Part shown: one piece after another, positions 47,325 to 58,560 of the stretch
Position numbering within the stretch: the stretch's first letter is position 1
Layout of the letters: each line of letters begins with the position of its first letter
Source: Chloranthus sessilifolius
Lineage: Eukaryota; Streptophyta; Magnoliopsida; Chloranthales; Chloranthaceae
NCBI GenBank assembly: GCA_021018995.1
Contig: CM037585.1
Location: forward strand, 127,872,831 to 127,936,830
Direction: 5' to 3'
Length of the DNA stretch: 64,000 nt
Notes under the pieces: model-generated
Seen by the model: the letters and a program-made list of their open reading frames with translations, nothing else
Database searches by the model: none
Told to the model about the DNA's origin: nothing
Made by a program: the position numbers and the translations under genes

Positions 47325-47830
47325 ACTATAGCTAAAAAATTGTTGACTGCTTCAAATAAGATGATGGCGATCATTTTGGATCTTGAGATCACGGGTAGGT
47401 ATACTATCAGATGGTCAATTTTTATTCTACCTGGCACACATACCATAACCCCAAAACCACATGGCACACATCACACTAAACGTAATTTTCGAGTCACTTT
47501 TTGGGGCTTTTAGTAATCGATCAATATCCTATAGGGTTTAGGATTACTAAACCCTAAACCTTAATCCTTAATCACACCACGAGCAAGTTGTTTAGGAATG
47601 GATTTACAAATTGAAGTACCCTTAATTACACTGGGTACCTCTAATTGCTCCTATAGGATTATTGAAGGCGATTTTCGAATCTTTAAGGGCACTAGGGCTG
47701 AAACCCATTGACTGCATGGAATCAAACGATGGAGATGGTTTTCCCCCCAATCTTCCAGAAATTGGATCTTGAGACAATCATCTTACCATCATACGATCAA
47801 TTGTCGATTCCATGTGGCACAGGATCAATA
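47325..47830. repeat. Two pieces of the 16262-type MITE family
   Basis: 'attgttgactgcttcaaata' at 47338 and 'cccattgactgcatggaatc' at 47703, with 'tggatcttgaga' and 'atggtcaat' blocks after each, match the MITE at 16262. Ends are not resolved. Confidence 0.45.
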
Positions 47831-47837
47831 AAAAAAA

Positions 47838-48290
47838 AGGGCTTAACTCTCCTTACCATCATTTAAATATCAAGATGGTGTTTAAATGATCATACACCAT
47901 TAATGGTTTAATATGTGGGTAGTCCACACCATCAATGTGATAGATCATAAGTAGAAGGCAATGAGCCCAAAATCTTATTTTTTGAGAGGTTTGAACCATC
48001 TGATCTGTGGACACTAATACTAACGGTTGTTCTTAGTTTTATTTGTAGATATTAAAGTTCTTTAATTGAACGTTTTACATTCGCTTATGGGCATGATTCT
48101 CTGTCTAAAATATGTTCTAATGATGGATTGCCACTTGGACAATTTCGATTGAGCTCAAATGTGGGTTACATGGCATAATGAAAAACCACATCTCGATTAT
48201 GTAAAATGAAAAGATCAAATTTAATGGTATAAGATCATTTAAAAACAACTTTGGTGTTTAAACGTCGGCCAGGAGCCATTATCCCCAAAA
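47838..48290. mobile_element. Inverted-repeat MITE, copy 1
   Basis: The left half has 'atttaaatatcaagatggtgtttaaatgatca'-type wording (shortened here: ATATCAAGATGGTGTTTAAA) and the right half ends TTGGTGTTTAAACGTCGGCC AGGAGCC, its inverted counterpart. A second copy, in reverse, is at 48953-49393. Confidence 0.6.
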
Positions 48291-48492
48291 AGCCTTAAAA
48301 TCACATTTGAGTGTGATGTGTGCCATGTGATTTTAGGGCCATTTGTTTGGGATTTGTGCCACATAGAATAAAAAATTGATCATATGAGGGTACACTCATG
48401 GTCTCAAGATCCTTTGCGTGGAAGATTGGAGTGAAAAATGATCACCATCACCCAATTCCAAGGACTCAATGGGTTTTGGAGGTAGCCCCCCT

Positions 48493-48496
<4 letters not shown>

Positions 48497-48553
<57 letters not shown>
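48497..48553. repeat. (TA)n microsatellite
   Basis: About 57 bases of uninterrupted TA. It gives false Ile-Tyr frames on both strands and forms the left border of MITE copy C. Confidence 0.98.
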
Positions 48554-48555
<2 letters not shown>

Positions 48556-48889
48556 AGCCGGTTAGGTCCTCCAATGGAGGACGGTGACCATCCCCCAAGA
48601 TCCATGTGGAGCTCCACGTGGCACCCAAAACACTTTTTTGGTGCCACGTGGAGCACAGGTGGACAGTTTAGATCAATATTAAAAAAAAAAATTCGAAAAA
48701 TAAATTTTAAACCCATAAGTCAAAGTTTGACGATTTTGATTGGTCCACATTTCACGATTCAAAATATACACGGTGGAGGTGAGTTTTTAAATTATTTTTT
48801 TTCAAAAATGATCTAAGCAATGCACCCAAGGTCCACGTGAAAGGTTGGAGGACGGTGACCGTCCTCCCATGGAGGACGGAAGCCTTTTC
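48554..48889 (+). mobile_element. (TA)n-associated MITE, copy C
   Basis: It starts GGAGCCGGTTAGGTCCTCCA and ends GGAGGACGGAAGCCTTTTCA, with TA runs on both sides. It is similar to copy B throughout. Confidence 0.85.
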
Positions 48890-48952
48890 ATATATATATA
48901 TATATATGATGCAATCTACCTATTTTATCATTTAAACATATTATTTATATAT

Positions 48953-49393
48953 ATTTGAAAATGGCTCCCGACCGATATTTAAACATCAAAATAGTATTTA
49001 AATGATCTTACACAATTAAAATTACACTTTTTATCTCACACCATTGAAATGTGATTTATCATTAAGCAATGTGGCGTACATATGCTATTAATCTAATTTG
49101 TCCGAGTGGCAACCAATCATTGGAACATATCTTAGCTTAAAGAAATATGCCTATTAGTGGATGTGAACCATATGATTGATGAACTTTAAGATCAACCATT
49201 AATATTAAATACGACAGTTGATTATATAATCAACAAATTGAATGGTTTAAATCTCTCTAAAACACAATTATTAGACTTGTTGCACTTAAATATATGATCT
49301 ATCACTGTGATGGCATGGATCATCCACATCTTAAAACATTGTAAGATCATTTTGGTGTTTAAATGACTGTCATGCGAGTTGGCTCCTTTGTTA
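48953..49393. mobile_element. Inverted-repeat MITE, copy 2
   Basis: It starts GGCTCCCGACCGATATTTAA and ends TTTGGTGTTTAAATGACTGT...TTGGCTCC; the two ends are inverted relatives. It is reversed relative to copy 1 and lies on the other side of MITE copy C. Confidence 0.6.
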
Positions 49394-49912
49394 TAACAAT
49401 TTAGAGTCTGTGTTTGGGAGAACTCTCTGACAGAGCAGGGTTTACCTGCTTTAGCAGGTTCCCTTTCTCTTTGCTAAATTACTGTTACTTGCTATAGCAT
49501 GTCACATTTTTCCTTGCTAAACTCCTTCGAGAGCAAAATAATAGGCTCAAACAATTCTCCCCTACTCTATTCTCACTCCTTGCCAGAGCATTTTTATTTT
49601 GCTCTGTCAAGGAGTTAGCCGAGAGCGGGGAGGTAACTAGTAAGGCACGTAAACCCTGCTTTGCAAAGAGTTAATAAAGAGGAGGGAGCTGCTAAAGCAA
49701 GTATATCCAGCTTTGGCTCGGAGATGAGAAAGAGCTATGCCAAACTCAACCTATTTTCCGAATTAATCCGAATTAAACCGAATTGAAACCGATGTTACCA
49801 TGTCGAGAGGCAAATAGAATTGTCACCCGAACGACAGCTCATGCACGGGCCATGCACCTCGTACAAACTCCATAAGCAGGCAAGCCAAATCATGAAGACA
49901 AAAGCAGCCTCA
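49394..49912. promoter_or_regulatory. Upstream region of the importin gene
   Basis: This stretch holds no coding frame and should contain the promoter. I see no confident TATA box. 49440-49740 has repeated 'agcagggt/gctaaag' words that look like repeat debris, so the core promoter is probably short and close to the transcript start. Confidence 0.4.
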
Positions 49913-49950
49913 TTTCTCTCTCTCTCTCTCTCTCTCCCCCCCTCTCTCTG
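49913..49950 (+). promoter_or_regulatory. CT-rich 5' leader tract
   Basis: A pyrimidine run (CT)n with a C stretch lies 36 bases upstream of the importin start codon. Such Y-patches near the transcript start are common in plant genes and leaders. Confidence 0.5.
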
Positions 49951-49985
49951 CTTCATCCATCGCTTCTCGCATACAAATTCGGTCA

Positions 49986-50126
49986 ATGTCTCTCTCCGCT
50001 GCCGACCTCCCAACTGTTTTCTCGCTGCTCTCCAATTCGCTGAGCGGTGACCCATCCTTGCGCAAGCCCGCGGAAGCCGCTCTCTCTCAGTGCGATAGCA
50101 CCCCTGGATTTTGCTCTTGCCTCTTG
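49986..50126 (+). CDS. IPO11: Importin-11-like receptor, exon 1
   Basis: Importin-11 is a beta-type karyopherin that carries cargo through nuclear pores under Ran control. The first 47 codons begin MSLSAADLPTVFSLLSNSLS, followed by a RKPAEAALSQ block and PGFCSCLL. This is the first HEAT repeat, where the importin-beta N-terminal (Ran-binding) domain begins. The ATG at 49986 is chosen because plant family members start M-(A/S)-LSA.DLP and the region upstream is a CT leader. The exon ends on a whole codon at TTG|GTAAAC. No stop or frameshift is seen. The frames on the opposite strand here are shadows. Confidence 0.88.
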
Positions 50127-50419
50127 GTAAACCCCCCTCTCCACTCTTTCTAGGGTTTCTTCTTATTTTCATGTTCTGTTTATGATCGATCGTTGCTACA
50201 AATTCATGCAAGATCACTTGATTCTTGTATTGGTTGATTAAAGAAATATATGGTTCAGTTACTTTCCTTTTGATTTTCGTTCGTAATTAGGTCAGATTGG
50301 TATTCGATGATTATTTTTGTCTATTTATTTTGATTTTTTGCGATGGAGATTTGGAATTACAATTGCTTATTTGTTGTTAGTGTAAGGGGACCGATTTAAT
50401 TTTGAATGGTAAAATGCAG
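50127..50419 (+). other. Intron 1 of the importin gene
   Basis: It runs from GTAAAC to AATGCAG, 293 bases, T-rich, with no insertion recognised. Confidence 0.85.
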
Positions 50420-50529
50420 GAAATCATTGCCACGAAGGACTTAGCTTCTCGAGGGGACGTTCGTCTCTTGGCTTCTGTTTATTTTAAGAACAGTATTAAT
50501 CGATACTGGAGACGGCGGCGGGATTCCTT
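50420..50529 (+). CDS. IPO11: Importin-11-like receptor, exon 2
   Basis: It continues phase 0 from exon 1 with EIIATKDLASRGDVRLLASV, then YFKNSINRYWRRRRDS. The VRLLASVYFKNSI.R.W motif is the classic importin-beta N-terminal signature (usually '..ASV.LKN.I...W'). It ends after two bases of a codon at CCTT|GTAATC. Together with exon 3 the split codon becomes TTA (Leu), where relatives usually have Ser or Gly. The exon is intact. Confidence 0.9.
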
Positions 50530-52975
50530 GTAATCGTTACTATTTTGACCTATTTTATTAATTTATGCTGGATATGTAGAATTTAATATTGTTATTGACT
50601 CCACAATGCTGATTGCTGATTTGCCTGCATTGGTTTTATTCTTTCCTCTATGATAGCTTAGTATTTTTTTGAATCAGGTCAATGTGTTCTTTTGTTCTGT
50701 TTGTTACGTAAAACAAATCGTAGTCCTGATTTTCATAATTGCATAGCTATATCAATACCGAAATTCTGCCGAGTGTGATAAATATTTATAGTATCTCATT
50801 GGTATTGTTATTAGGGACAGCAATAATTAATAGTATCCTGATTTGGATTATTTTTGTTGAAATTGGATTATTGATGTATATCTACTTCGTCATATGGGGA
50901 GCACACACCCACCTGCAAATTATTTATTCCAACTACATAGTAGAAAATGAACTGCCAACATAACTATTGGAACCTTACTGATAAAAGATATCAGAAAACA
51001 AAACTAAAGAGGAGGCTGAGGGAAGCATTTAGATGCTGTTGATGGTGCCTACCTGCAATAAATGCTCCTACAATCTATGCGTGGAACTGCAAGTATTGAC
51101 AAACTGTGTGGTTATGTCATCATCTTTTCCAGAGCATTCATATTGAGGCATGCCTACTAGAATTTTGAAGTCACAAGATCATCCTTTTGTTCTTTGTTTG
51201 TGGTATGTGATTAATGCTCGGTGTCTCAAGTTGAAAGACTTAGGTTTGTGTGTTGGAGCTTGATTCGGTTAGAAGATTTTTTTAAAAAAGTCTATGGTTT
51301 GACATTGACGTGCAAGAATGCATGATCTAGGATGTTCAATAATGCGGGGACTGTCGGCCACAAGGTTGGCTCTTCCTTCTTCATAGTTGTAAGTATATGT
51401 GTAAAGTCTGGGCAACTATTGAATCAAATTGGAGCCCTATAATGAGAAGTTTGAGTTGAGGCTAGATATTTGAAGGACTTTATAATTCCTGTCCGTTGTA
51501 GGATTACCAATTTAGAATGATGTAATCTTGTATGGAAAACTTTACTGTATATTTCTATGTCATTATTTAAGATGTCGATATCGGTAGCTGAAAAGTGAGT
51601 TCATTAAGAATTTTCGTTGGAGCAGTGTGAACTGTGGGAAGAAAGTGAATATGTGGAATTCATAATGCGAAATTATTCTAGGGACTCGGGAATTAGAAGT
51701 TTGGCTGATTTCTATTTAATAGTGTAATGGTAATGGATATGGAATTGTTTTTTTTTTTTTGAGAAAATGGATATGGAATTGTTGATTGATGTATTCACCG
51801 CAAAGTGTAGAAGCTGGTACGTTGGTGTATGGATTTTGGGGGATCAACTCTTTAATGGGTTTTTGGCAAGTAAAAAAAAAGAGATTTTACCCAAAACGAG
51901 GATTTTTCGCTGTTTGGCGGTGTCTGGGACCCACCTCCTGTCGCAAAATGTCATTTTTTTACCTAAAAACTTTTCAATTGAGATTTTGAATGACGATTTT
52001 CCGCTGTTCGGCAGTGTGTGTGGGACACACCTCCCGTCACAAAATGTTTGCAATACTTTTCAGGAAACCAAATTCCATCCCCTGTAAATGGATCAAAAGG
52101 AAAGCAGCGTGGTCTTCAGAGATTCAGGCCGAAACATGTAGACAGAAGATTTTTTACCCAAAAATATTTCAATGAAAATAACCACTGAATTTTTTCCCAT
52201 GTTGTGGATAAAAATGAGACGGGTAACTGGGTTCGTGTGACCTACTAAAAGCCCTTGTCCGACTTCTGCACTCCTTTTTCATCTTCTTCGCCAGTTCCAA
52301 CATATCAAAGGCGTGGTAGAATGTTCTTCTTCAGTGCCAATATATGCAGCCTACTTGGAATTTGAGAGATTTGGCTTGTTTTTCATGGGTTGATTAAAGG
52401 AATTTGAGAGGAATTGACTGATTGTGAGATTGAAACATAGTATCTGTGAGAAATTCGTGTGGATAGGTTTGGATTTGAGAAGAAATTTGTGAGTTTTCTT
52501 CAGAAGGGAGAATTCATATCAGAAACCCTAGCGGCCAAATAGAAGTCACAAATGCAAATGAAGATAAAGAAATACCATTTCAAAGTAATAAATGGTTCCT
52601 TTTTAGAGTTAAAAGATGAACATTGACTATTTACCACTTGAGATTTGAGGAATGACTAACATTGCGCGCCCGAGGTTGCAGTAATCGCCGTTGTGAAGTG
52701 AGTGAAAGGGAAGAGACGATGTTTGGTGACGGTAGCCTGTAGGTTACGAGTAGACCCGTATTTTTCAGCTGGTATAAGATGCTTGGCCCCGTATTTGTCA
52801 CTCTTTGGCAATGTCATCATAATGTGCTGCAAAAAATTCAATGTTAAGTTTGGATTAGTCGGGCGTGCATATTGTATGGATTGAGGCATTGACAGCATTG
52901 TATATTTTTAGTGCAATTCACCTCTTAGCGGCCTTCAATACTATATTAAATAATTGGACGACTATTAGTAGCACG

Positions 52976-53185
52976 CATGGGTCAAAATTTCGGACGATAC
53001 CAGTACGTATCGTCCAATAAGTACCGGTATCGGTGGCCAGCTGTACACGATATTTATCATTTGTATCACTGGCCTGTACCATTTTTTTTATTTTTGATCA
53101 CTGTATCACCGATACATTGAGATACATTCAATGTATCGGCGATATCGTCTCGGTTTCGAGGGTGGACCCGAGATTTTGACCCATG
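52976..53185. mobile_element. hAT-type MITE with perfect 8-bp TSD
   Basis: Ends CATGGGTCAAAATTTCGG and CGAGATTTTGACCCATG are inverted repeats. GTAGCACG flanks both sides (52968-52975 and 53186-53193). The interior repeats 'gtatc(a/g)(g/c)cgata' words on both strands. At 210 bp and without coding capacity it depends on a transposase elsewhere. A decayed relative may end at 42557 ('gaaattttgatccatg'). Confidence 0.88.
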
Positions 53186-53749
53186 GTAGCACGTGCACGC
53201 AAGTTTGGGTACATATTTCTGTGTGGATTGTCTGCATAAAAACTATCATAACAGTTCAGTTTTTCTCAAGTTTGAAGTTCAGTCTTATACAGAAAAAGCA
53301 TCAGTAATTCTTGTCAAAGGATGTGTGATTCTAAAAATGCATCAAACCCATCAAACTTGTTTTTGGGCCATGGTGCGTTGAAAACACACCCCAGTCTAGA
53401 TCAAAGGGGTTGATGCAACTTGTTGTTGCTGGTCTAGAAAAGGGCATCATCATCCGATCAAACACTTGTTCTTGCACGTTAGATTTAGGTTACTTGTTGT
53501 ATAATTTTTCACCATCCTAATTATATGATCAGAAATATCCAAACAATTTGATTTTTGGACTGTTCTTACCCACAAGATGGCCAACTATATGGATGGTTTA
53601 GATCAGTAATCATATTGTCACATATACATCATTATCATCGCCTAGTTCCATCTGTTTGGGTTGGTACTTTGTGTCTTATTTCTCCTCATTTCCCTTTGAT
53701 GAGGTAGTTGGATCATAAATTCATATTTTGTCCCCCATAGATGAATATC

Positions 53750-54690
53750 CTGGGTCTGCCACTGATTGTATAATTGTATATTACTATTTAAAATAATATA
53801 ATAATATACTAATTGTAATGGAATGGCTGGTGGTGGTGATGTTAGTGGTGGAGGTTAGGGCAGTAGTTGTAGAAGTGGTTGCGGTGGTGAAAGTAGTGGT
53901 TAGTGTGGTGGGGGTGGTCGTGGCGATTATGAGAGAGAGGGAGAGTACCTTGCATGGTAAGTCTCTCACCCGACTTCACTGCACGAAAAGAATTGTTTCC
54001 AAAAACAAGTAGGACCCATGTTTATGTTGGATAGGGTTTAAGAGGTTTTCTAATTATTTCTAAAGCACAGTCTGAAAATATCATGGAGGTCCAAACAAGC
54101 CCTAAAAATTTTTACTCTAAAAAAATGTGTTCTTTCTGAAATACATTTTGGTTGACATTCAAACAATCTCTAATATTTACATACAAATCTATGACAGCTA
54201 CTGCAGTACTCTATGTCTTTATCTTTAATATTGTTATAATAATAGTAATTATTTAGTCAGTAATAATGAGAATGATTGATATTTGTTCTTTTGAATGTAA
54301 ATAATAATAATAGTAATTTATTTGACGATCCCTATTTATATTCCTAAAAGGGGAACACGATCTATATATAAGAAAGGAAACATGTATGAAGGAGAATGGA
54401 AATGAGTTAAAAACAAATTTATGATGGGAGAGTGGTGGTGGTAGAGGTGATAGCAGCGGTGGAGGCTGAGGCGGTGTGGAGGTGATAGAGGTAGTTATCC
54501 CAGTGGCAGCAGAGGTGGTGATGGGCATGGTGGGTGCGGTGTGTGAGAGAGAGTTTTTCTTTTTAGGGACATACTATGAAAGGCTTTGTGGGTCTAAAAT
54601 CTAAATATCTCTTTTTGAAACACCGTTTTTTTAAGTTAGCAGGGTCACGTGCCCCTGCTGGGCCTTATGTGGATCCGCCCTTGTATACAA
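53750..54690. repeat. Debris of CAGTGGCGGA-type hAT elements
   Basis: Two right-end-like words, GGGTCTGCCACTG at about 53753 and GGATCCGCCCTTG at about 54671, lie in the same orientation and are each followed by 'gtata.aatt'. They resemble the right end of the element at 33615-35960. No left ends or TSD were found. Between them lie G/T-rich triplet runs and AT-rich sequence; their open frames are low complexity. Confidence 0.35.
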
Positions 54691-54999
54691 TTATAAATAG
54701 TATTATAAAATTAGACTAAAATAGTATAATAATTAATTTAATAATAAAATATGCTCACGTCCCAGCTTACCTATCCAAAAAAAAATTGATACTAACAAAT
54801 TAGTAGTAAAATAATTATCTTATATAAAAGTAATATTATATAGAAAACATACTTTACTACTTTACGATGTAATGTCTAAAAATACTTCTTTCTAGGACTG
54901 ATCATAATTTTGTAGAAACTAAATAATGGATACAGACCTGAGAGCTTGGTCCGAACCCAGCTGTGGTAAGTTGAGCTGGATCTATGGACCAGCCTGCTG

Positions 55000-56990
55000 C
55001 CCATTTCCACCCCTAGGTTCGGCCGAGTCTGGGTAGGCATGAAGCCTGCCAGTATTACCCACTGCTATCAGTCATTGAGGCTGCTTTGTTGTAATTTCAA
55101 TCTGTGTTCGGAAACACGAAAAACTCGACTTGACTCAAAAGTCAGCCTGGTTGAGTTAACTCGAAGTCAAAAAAAAAAAAAAAACTCGACTCAGTCTGAC
55201 TTGATGCTATATATGTTATAATTAAGAAACGAACTCCTACTATATCAGGCTATCATTTGAATTAAATTCAGGCCAAAGTTAACAACTATTGGAGGAATCC
55301 ATGGATCTAAAGTGCTACGATTGGATGGTCCGTAATCTAAACCCATGGTAATGATTTTCGGGCAGACTTAAGCTGAATGGAGGGTTTACCAGTTGGACCA
55401 CATGAATTGGCCCAATGTATATGCCACATGGCTTAAAAAAATGATATGCATCCACTAAAATGCACTTGTAAATGTCCACTCATGTTTCTATGATGCAGAT
55501 CCCTCAGCTATCTAGTCCAAGAGAAATATTCTTTGGTAAGCTGGAAAACCAGTATTATGATAGGGACCGGCTCTCCTTACTGAGATCATAGGATATTATC
55601 AAGTTTATGAAGTGTTTTAGCCACTAAATCTTATCAAAAGTTGAGCCAAAAATTTGATATCTTGGCTGACGTTCTCAGATGTACAAAGACAGCTCATCTT
55701 ATACTATGGAAAACAAGCTATACTCTCTTGAGGGCAGTGATAAAGAAAAAGATAGCATCCAAATCTTTAGATGTTCTTCTACGGTGTAAGATGTACTAAG
55801 AAAGCTGGCTCATCATTTAAAAGACCGACTCTCTCTCTCTAGCGAAGCAGCGTTCCATTCTTTTTGGCGGCATCCTTCCGCATTGGCGGTGAGTGGAGTG
55901 CCACAATCCCACTCATCATTTTTGATCCACATAAGCCAAAGCCCATAGCATTGGCGACGTCTCAAGCATAAATTCAAGGAGGATGTATAGCTGATATAGG
56001 ATCTTGTGGAACAGGATTGTAACTGTCAGAACCAAAGTTACTTAGTTCGCCATTTCCCTTTGTTCGTATTTGGATTTGAAATTCACAATTTGCTACTATC
56101 AAGCAAACCCGATTCACTTGGGGTAGGATGAGTTTTAAATTTTGTAATAATTTTATAATATAAATTTACATTTTTAATAAAAGAAACAGAAATGATCATT
56201 TTATAATTATAAAACTGAAAAGTCATAAGTTCTTAGGTTAAAATTTTCTCTCTATGTTGTTAAAATTTTGTTTTTAAACAAAATAGTTAGCAATTTAGCA
56301 TTAACTAGTAATTCACTTCCCCTACCGAATCGAACCGTATTGAACTGCGAATGTGTTCACTGTACCTAATTCACGATTCACTAGGTGAATGAGTGAATTA
56401 AGTAACATAGGTCAGAACCACAACAAAAGAGTAGCTGCGAAACTTTTTGATGTATCTGCGGGTTTTGTGAGGAGACACGCAACGAGGTAGAGCCGGTTCT
56501 TGCCGGAGTTCATCCTCTTCACAATGATTGCAGCCGTCAACTGTTTGGTTTTGTTTGCAGGGCTCCCAATTCAATCCCAACCACATCGCCTCCAAAAATG
56601 CCCAGGAGCAGAAGGAAGAGATTGCTAAAAGATTTGTGTTCATGGGTTTCTGATTTCATGGCTGCTTCCTGCTAGCGTCTCTAAAAAAGTTGCCTTCTAA
56701 TTATGCAAATGAGTGCGGAAATTTCCTTTATAGCTGTAAATTGTTAAATGGGCAATTTTGCCCTTTTAACAAATCCCAAAATACCTGCAACTCCTCAAGT
56801 TTCAGCCATTAGCTTAGTCATTTCTTTTACGAATGCGAGCTTATCGAGTTAACTCGGTCAAGTCAACTCCGAACTCGACCGAGTTCATTGATAAACCCAA
56901 TATTTCGAGTCTTATACCGGGTTTACTCGAAATCCAGCCGATTCAAGTCAACTAGGCCGAGTTTCGAGCAACTCTGTCGAGTTTTAGAAC
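55000..56990. other. Intronic sequence, two 'gactcgac' repeat patches
   Basis: Patches at 55110-55200 and 56830-56985 share 'actcgac', 'gagttaactcg' and 'agtcaact' words and may be ends of the same unknown element. The rest shows nothing that I can name. Confidence 0.3.
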
Positions 56991-57236
56991 CATGTCGTGT
57001 ACCACATATTCTTAGATGTATGGTTGGCTAATATGGGAGATAAACTGGAAGGTCTGTATGGATAACTACAATCCGAAGAATGTGATTTTATATACCTATA
57101 AGATGGAAAATTGAGTAATATATCATACTTTTAGCTCTCTAGCATATCGTTGTAAGTCTCATTGTGTCTTTGAACTGCTAACTGCATGAATTCCTCTGTT
57201 TGACTTTACTTAGTAATTACTGAAGTTTTCTCGCAG

Positions 57237-57309
57237 AGGAATTAGCAATGAGGAGAAGATACACTTGCGAAAGAAACTTCTGTTACACTTAAAAGAAGAG
57301 AATTATCAG
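57237..57309 (+). CDS. IPO11: Importin-11-like receptor, exon 3
   Basis: After one base completing the split codon it reads GISNEEKIHLRKKLLLHLKE then ENYQ, matching the SNEEK..LR.KLL.HL.EEN.Q block of plant importin-11-like proteins. It ends on a whole codon at CAG|GTGATA. No damage is seen. Conservation of phase and sequence 6.7 kb from exon 2 supports an active gene. Confidence 0.9.
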
Positions 57310-57622
57310 GTGATACTTTAAAGTTTAAATTCTATTTGTGGTAGATTTTTTACTACCCATTTGTTTTAATTAAGATGGACTGATTGAACTATGACACTGC
57401 TATCGGGTCTCATATTCTCATCTTATGAAATCATCCTTTACCCAAATCTGGAACCATTGATGTCTGAGATAACAAATTAGGAGTCTATTGATCTTGGATT
57501 CAGTCAAGTGATCGCCACCTAGATTTATTCTTCATTTTATTTATGAGCACTGGGACTTATGTTACTATTGTTCAGTTTGTTGTGTTAACCCTGTGTTTGG
57601 TGCATTTGTTTTTTCGTCACAG
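57310..57622 (+). other. Intron 3 of the importin gene
   Basis: It runs from GTGATA to GTCACAG, 313 bases, with no recognised insertion. Confidence 0.85.
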
Positions 57623-57684
57623 GTCGCACTTCAGTTGGCTGTCATCATCTCAAAAATTGCTCGCATCGATTATCCAAAAGAATG
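57623..57684 (+). CDS. IPO11: Importin-11-like receptor, exon 4
   Basis: It reads VALQLAVIISKIARIDYPKE and the first two bases of Trp, ending AATG|GTACAC. Family members have LAVLISKIAR.DYP.EWP here, the third HEAT repeat. The next exon should start by completing Trp and continue with Pro-Glu/Asp-Leu-Phe. I could not find it in the remaining 6.3 kb, so either intron 4 runs past the window or the gene is cut here. Confidence 0.88.
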
Positions 57685-57741
57685 GTACACTTCTCCTGAT
57701 TTTCTGGCATTATATATATATATATATCTGTGTGTGTGTGT

Positions 57742-58110
57742 GGAAAAAGGTAAGATGCTCCAATGGACCACCTTAACCGTGCTCCAACCTCTCTAAAAAA
57801 GGTTGCATGTGGTACCCAAAATCCTGTATTGGTGCCACATGGACTACGGGGACAGTGTTTATGTAAATGATAAAAAAAAGAAGGAAAATCTAATCCTAAC
57901 CTTGTGATTAATACGCTTGAAAATTGGACCGTTTATTGTAGTTAGTTTTTGACTTTTCATGGAGATAAGTTTTATTTTTTTATTTTTTAAATGATCTATG
58001 CCATGCCCTCTTGATCCACGTTGCTCCCGAAACATGTTTTAGGTGCCACGTCAGCTCCATTTGGACCTTGGGGTATGCTCACTGTGCTCCAATGGAGCAC
58101 CTAACCGGGA
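57742..58110 (-). mobile_element. (TA)n-associated MITE, copy D (diverged)
   Basis: Its right end on the minus strand reads CCCGGTTAGGTGCTCCATTG, like the start of copies A to C, and its left end has GGAAAAAGG...GCTCCAATGGA, like their right end. (TA)n or (TG)n tracts flank both sides (57711-57741 and 58111-58135). It lies in intron 4 of the importin gene, just 58 bases after exon 4. Confidence 0.75.
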
Positions 58111-58339
58111 TGTGTGTATATATATATATATATTATATGTACATATATAATACATATGTATATATGTTTAGATTGTGAATTTTTTATAGAAAATCCCGCA
58201 GATGGGTTTGATCCAATATTTACGTCAGTACGGTCATCATAATGCCATCTGGTTGTGCAAAAGAAGAATATATAACAAATCATGAAGTTTCTTCTTCTAT
58301 GAACTAATAAAGTATTATATCTGCTGACAACTTGTAATC

Positions 58340-58560
58340 AAACATTGTTTTTTTTTTTATTAGTAAAAGGATTATATAAATAAACCAGCAAGACGCTGAA
58401 GCCGTATACAATCATAAAGATCGAAAATAAAACAAAAAAAGCGCACACCGACAACATAAACAGCGTGGTCAGCGAGGTGCACTCAAAAAGTCCGGAGAAG
58501 TCCCCCCATGGAACCGTCGTTACCCCGGGTCCCACCAGATATTAATTCTGCACAGATATT
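58340..58560 (-). mobile_element. LINE-type 3' tail (antisense)
   Basis: A poly-T run at 58348-58358, followed by 'attagtaaaaggattatata', is the reverse complement of a typical LINE 3' end (...TTTTACTAATAAAAAA). The adjoining 180 bases are GC-richer than the surroundings. No coding motif is present. Confidence 0.5.

Larger units (their letters stand above)
50530..57236 (+). other. Intron 2 of the importin gene (6.7 kb, repeat-filled)
   Basis: It runs from GTAATC to CTCGCAG. The reading phase across it is exactly right, so it is a true intron despite its size. It contains the hAT-type MITE at 52976, a G/T-rich 'gtggtggtg' stretch (53825-53930 and 54425-54530), element ends at 53760 and 54683, and 'gactcgac' repeats near 55120 and 56860. 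The minus-strand frame 56398-56643 and the frames at 51767-52175 have no recognisable family feature. Confidence 0.8.

Noticed and set aside
47530-47570. 'aaaccctaaacctt' as a telomere repeat
   Set aside because: Only one or two imperfect units, not an array.
49795-50217. 140-residue minus-strand frame
   Set aside because: It is the shadow of the importin leader and exon 1, and its R/E-rich part is the reversed CT tract.
53784-54012. Val/Thr-rich frames on both strands
   Set aside because: They come from 'gtggtggtg' triplet runs.
56398-56660. Minus-strand frames, one starting with a hydrophobic signal-like stretch near 56650
   Set aside because: It is short, interrupted, inside an intron on the opposite strand, and I know no matching family. 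I could not support it as a gene.
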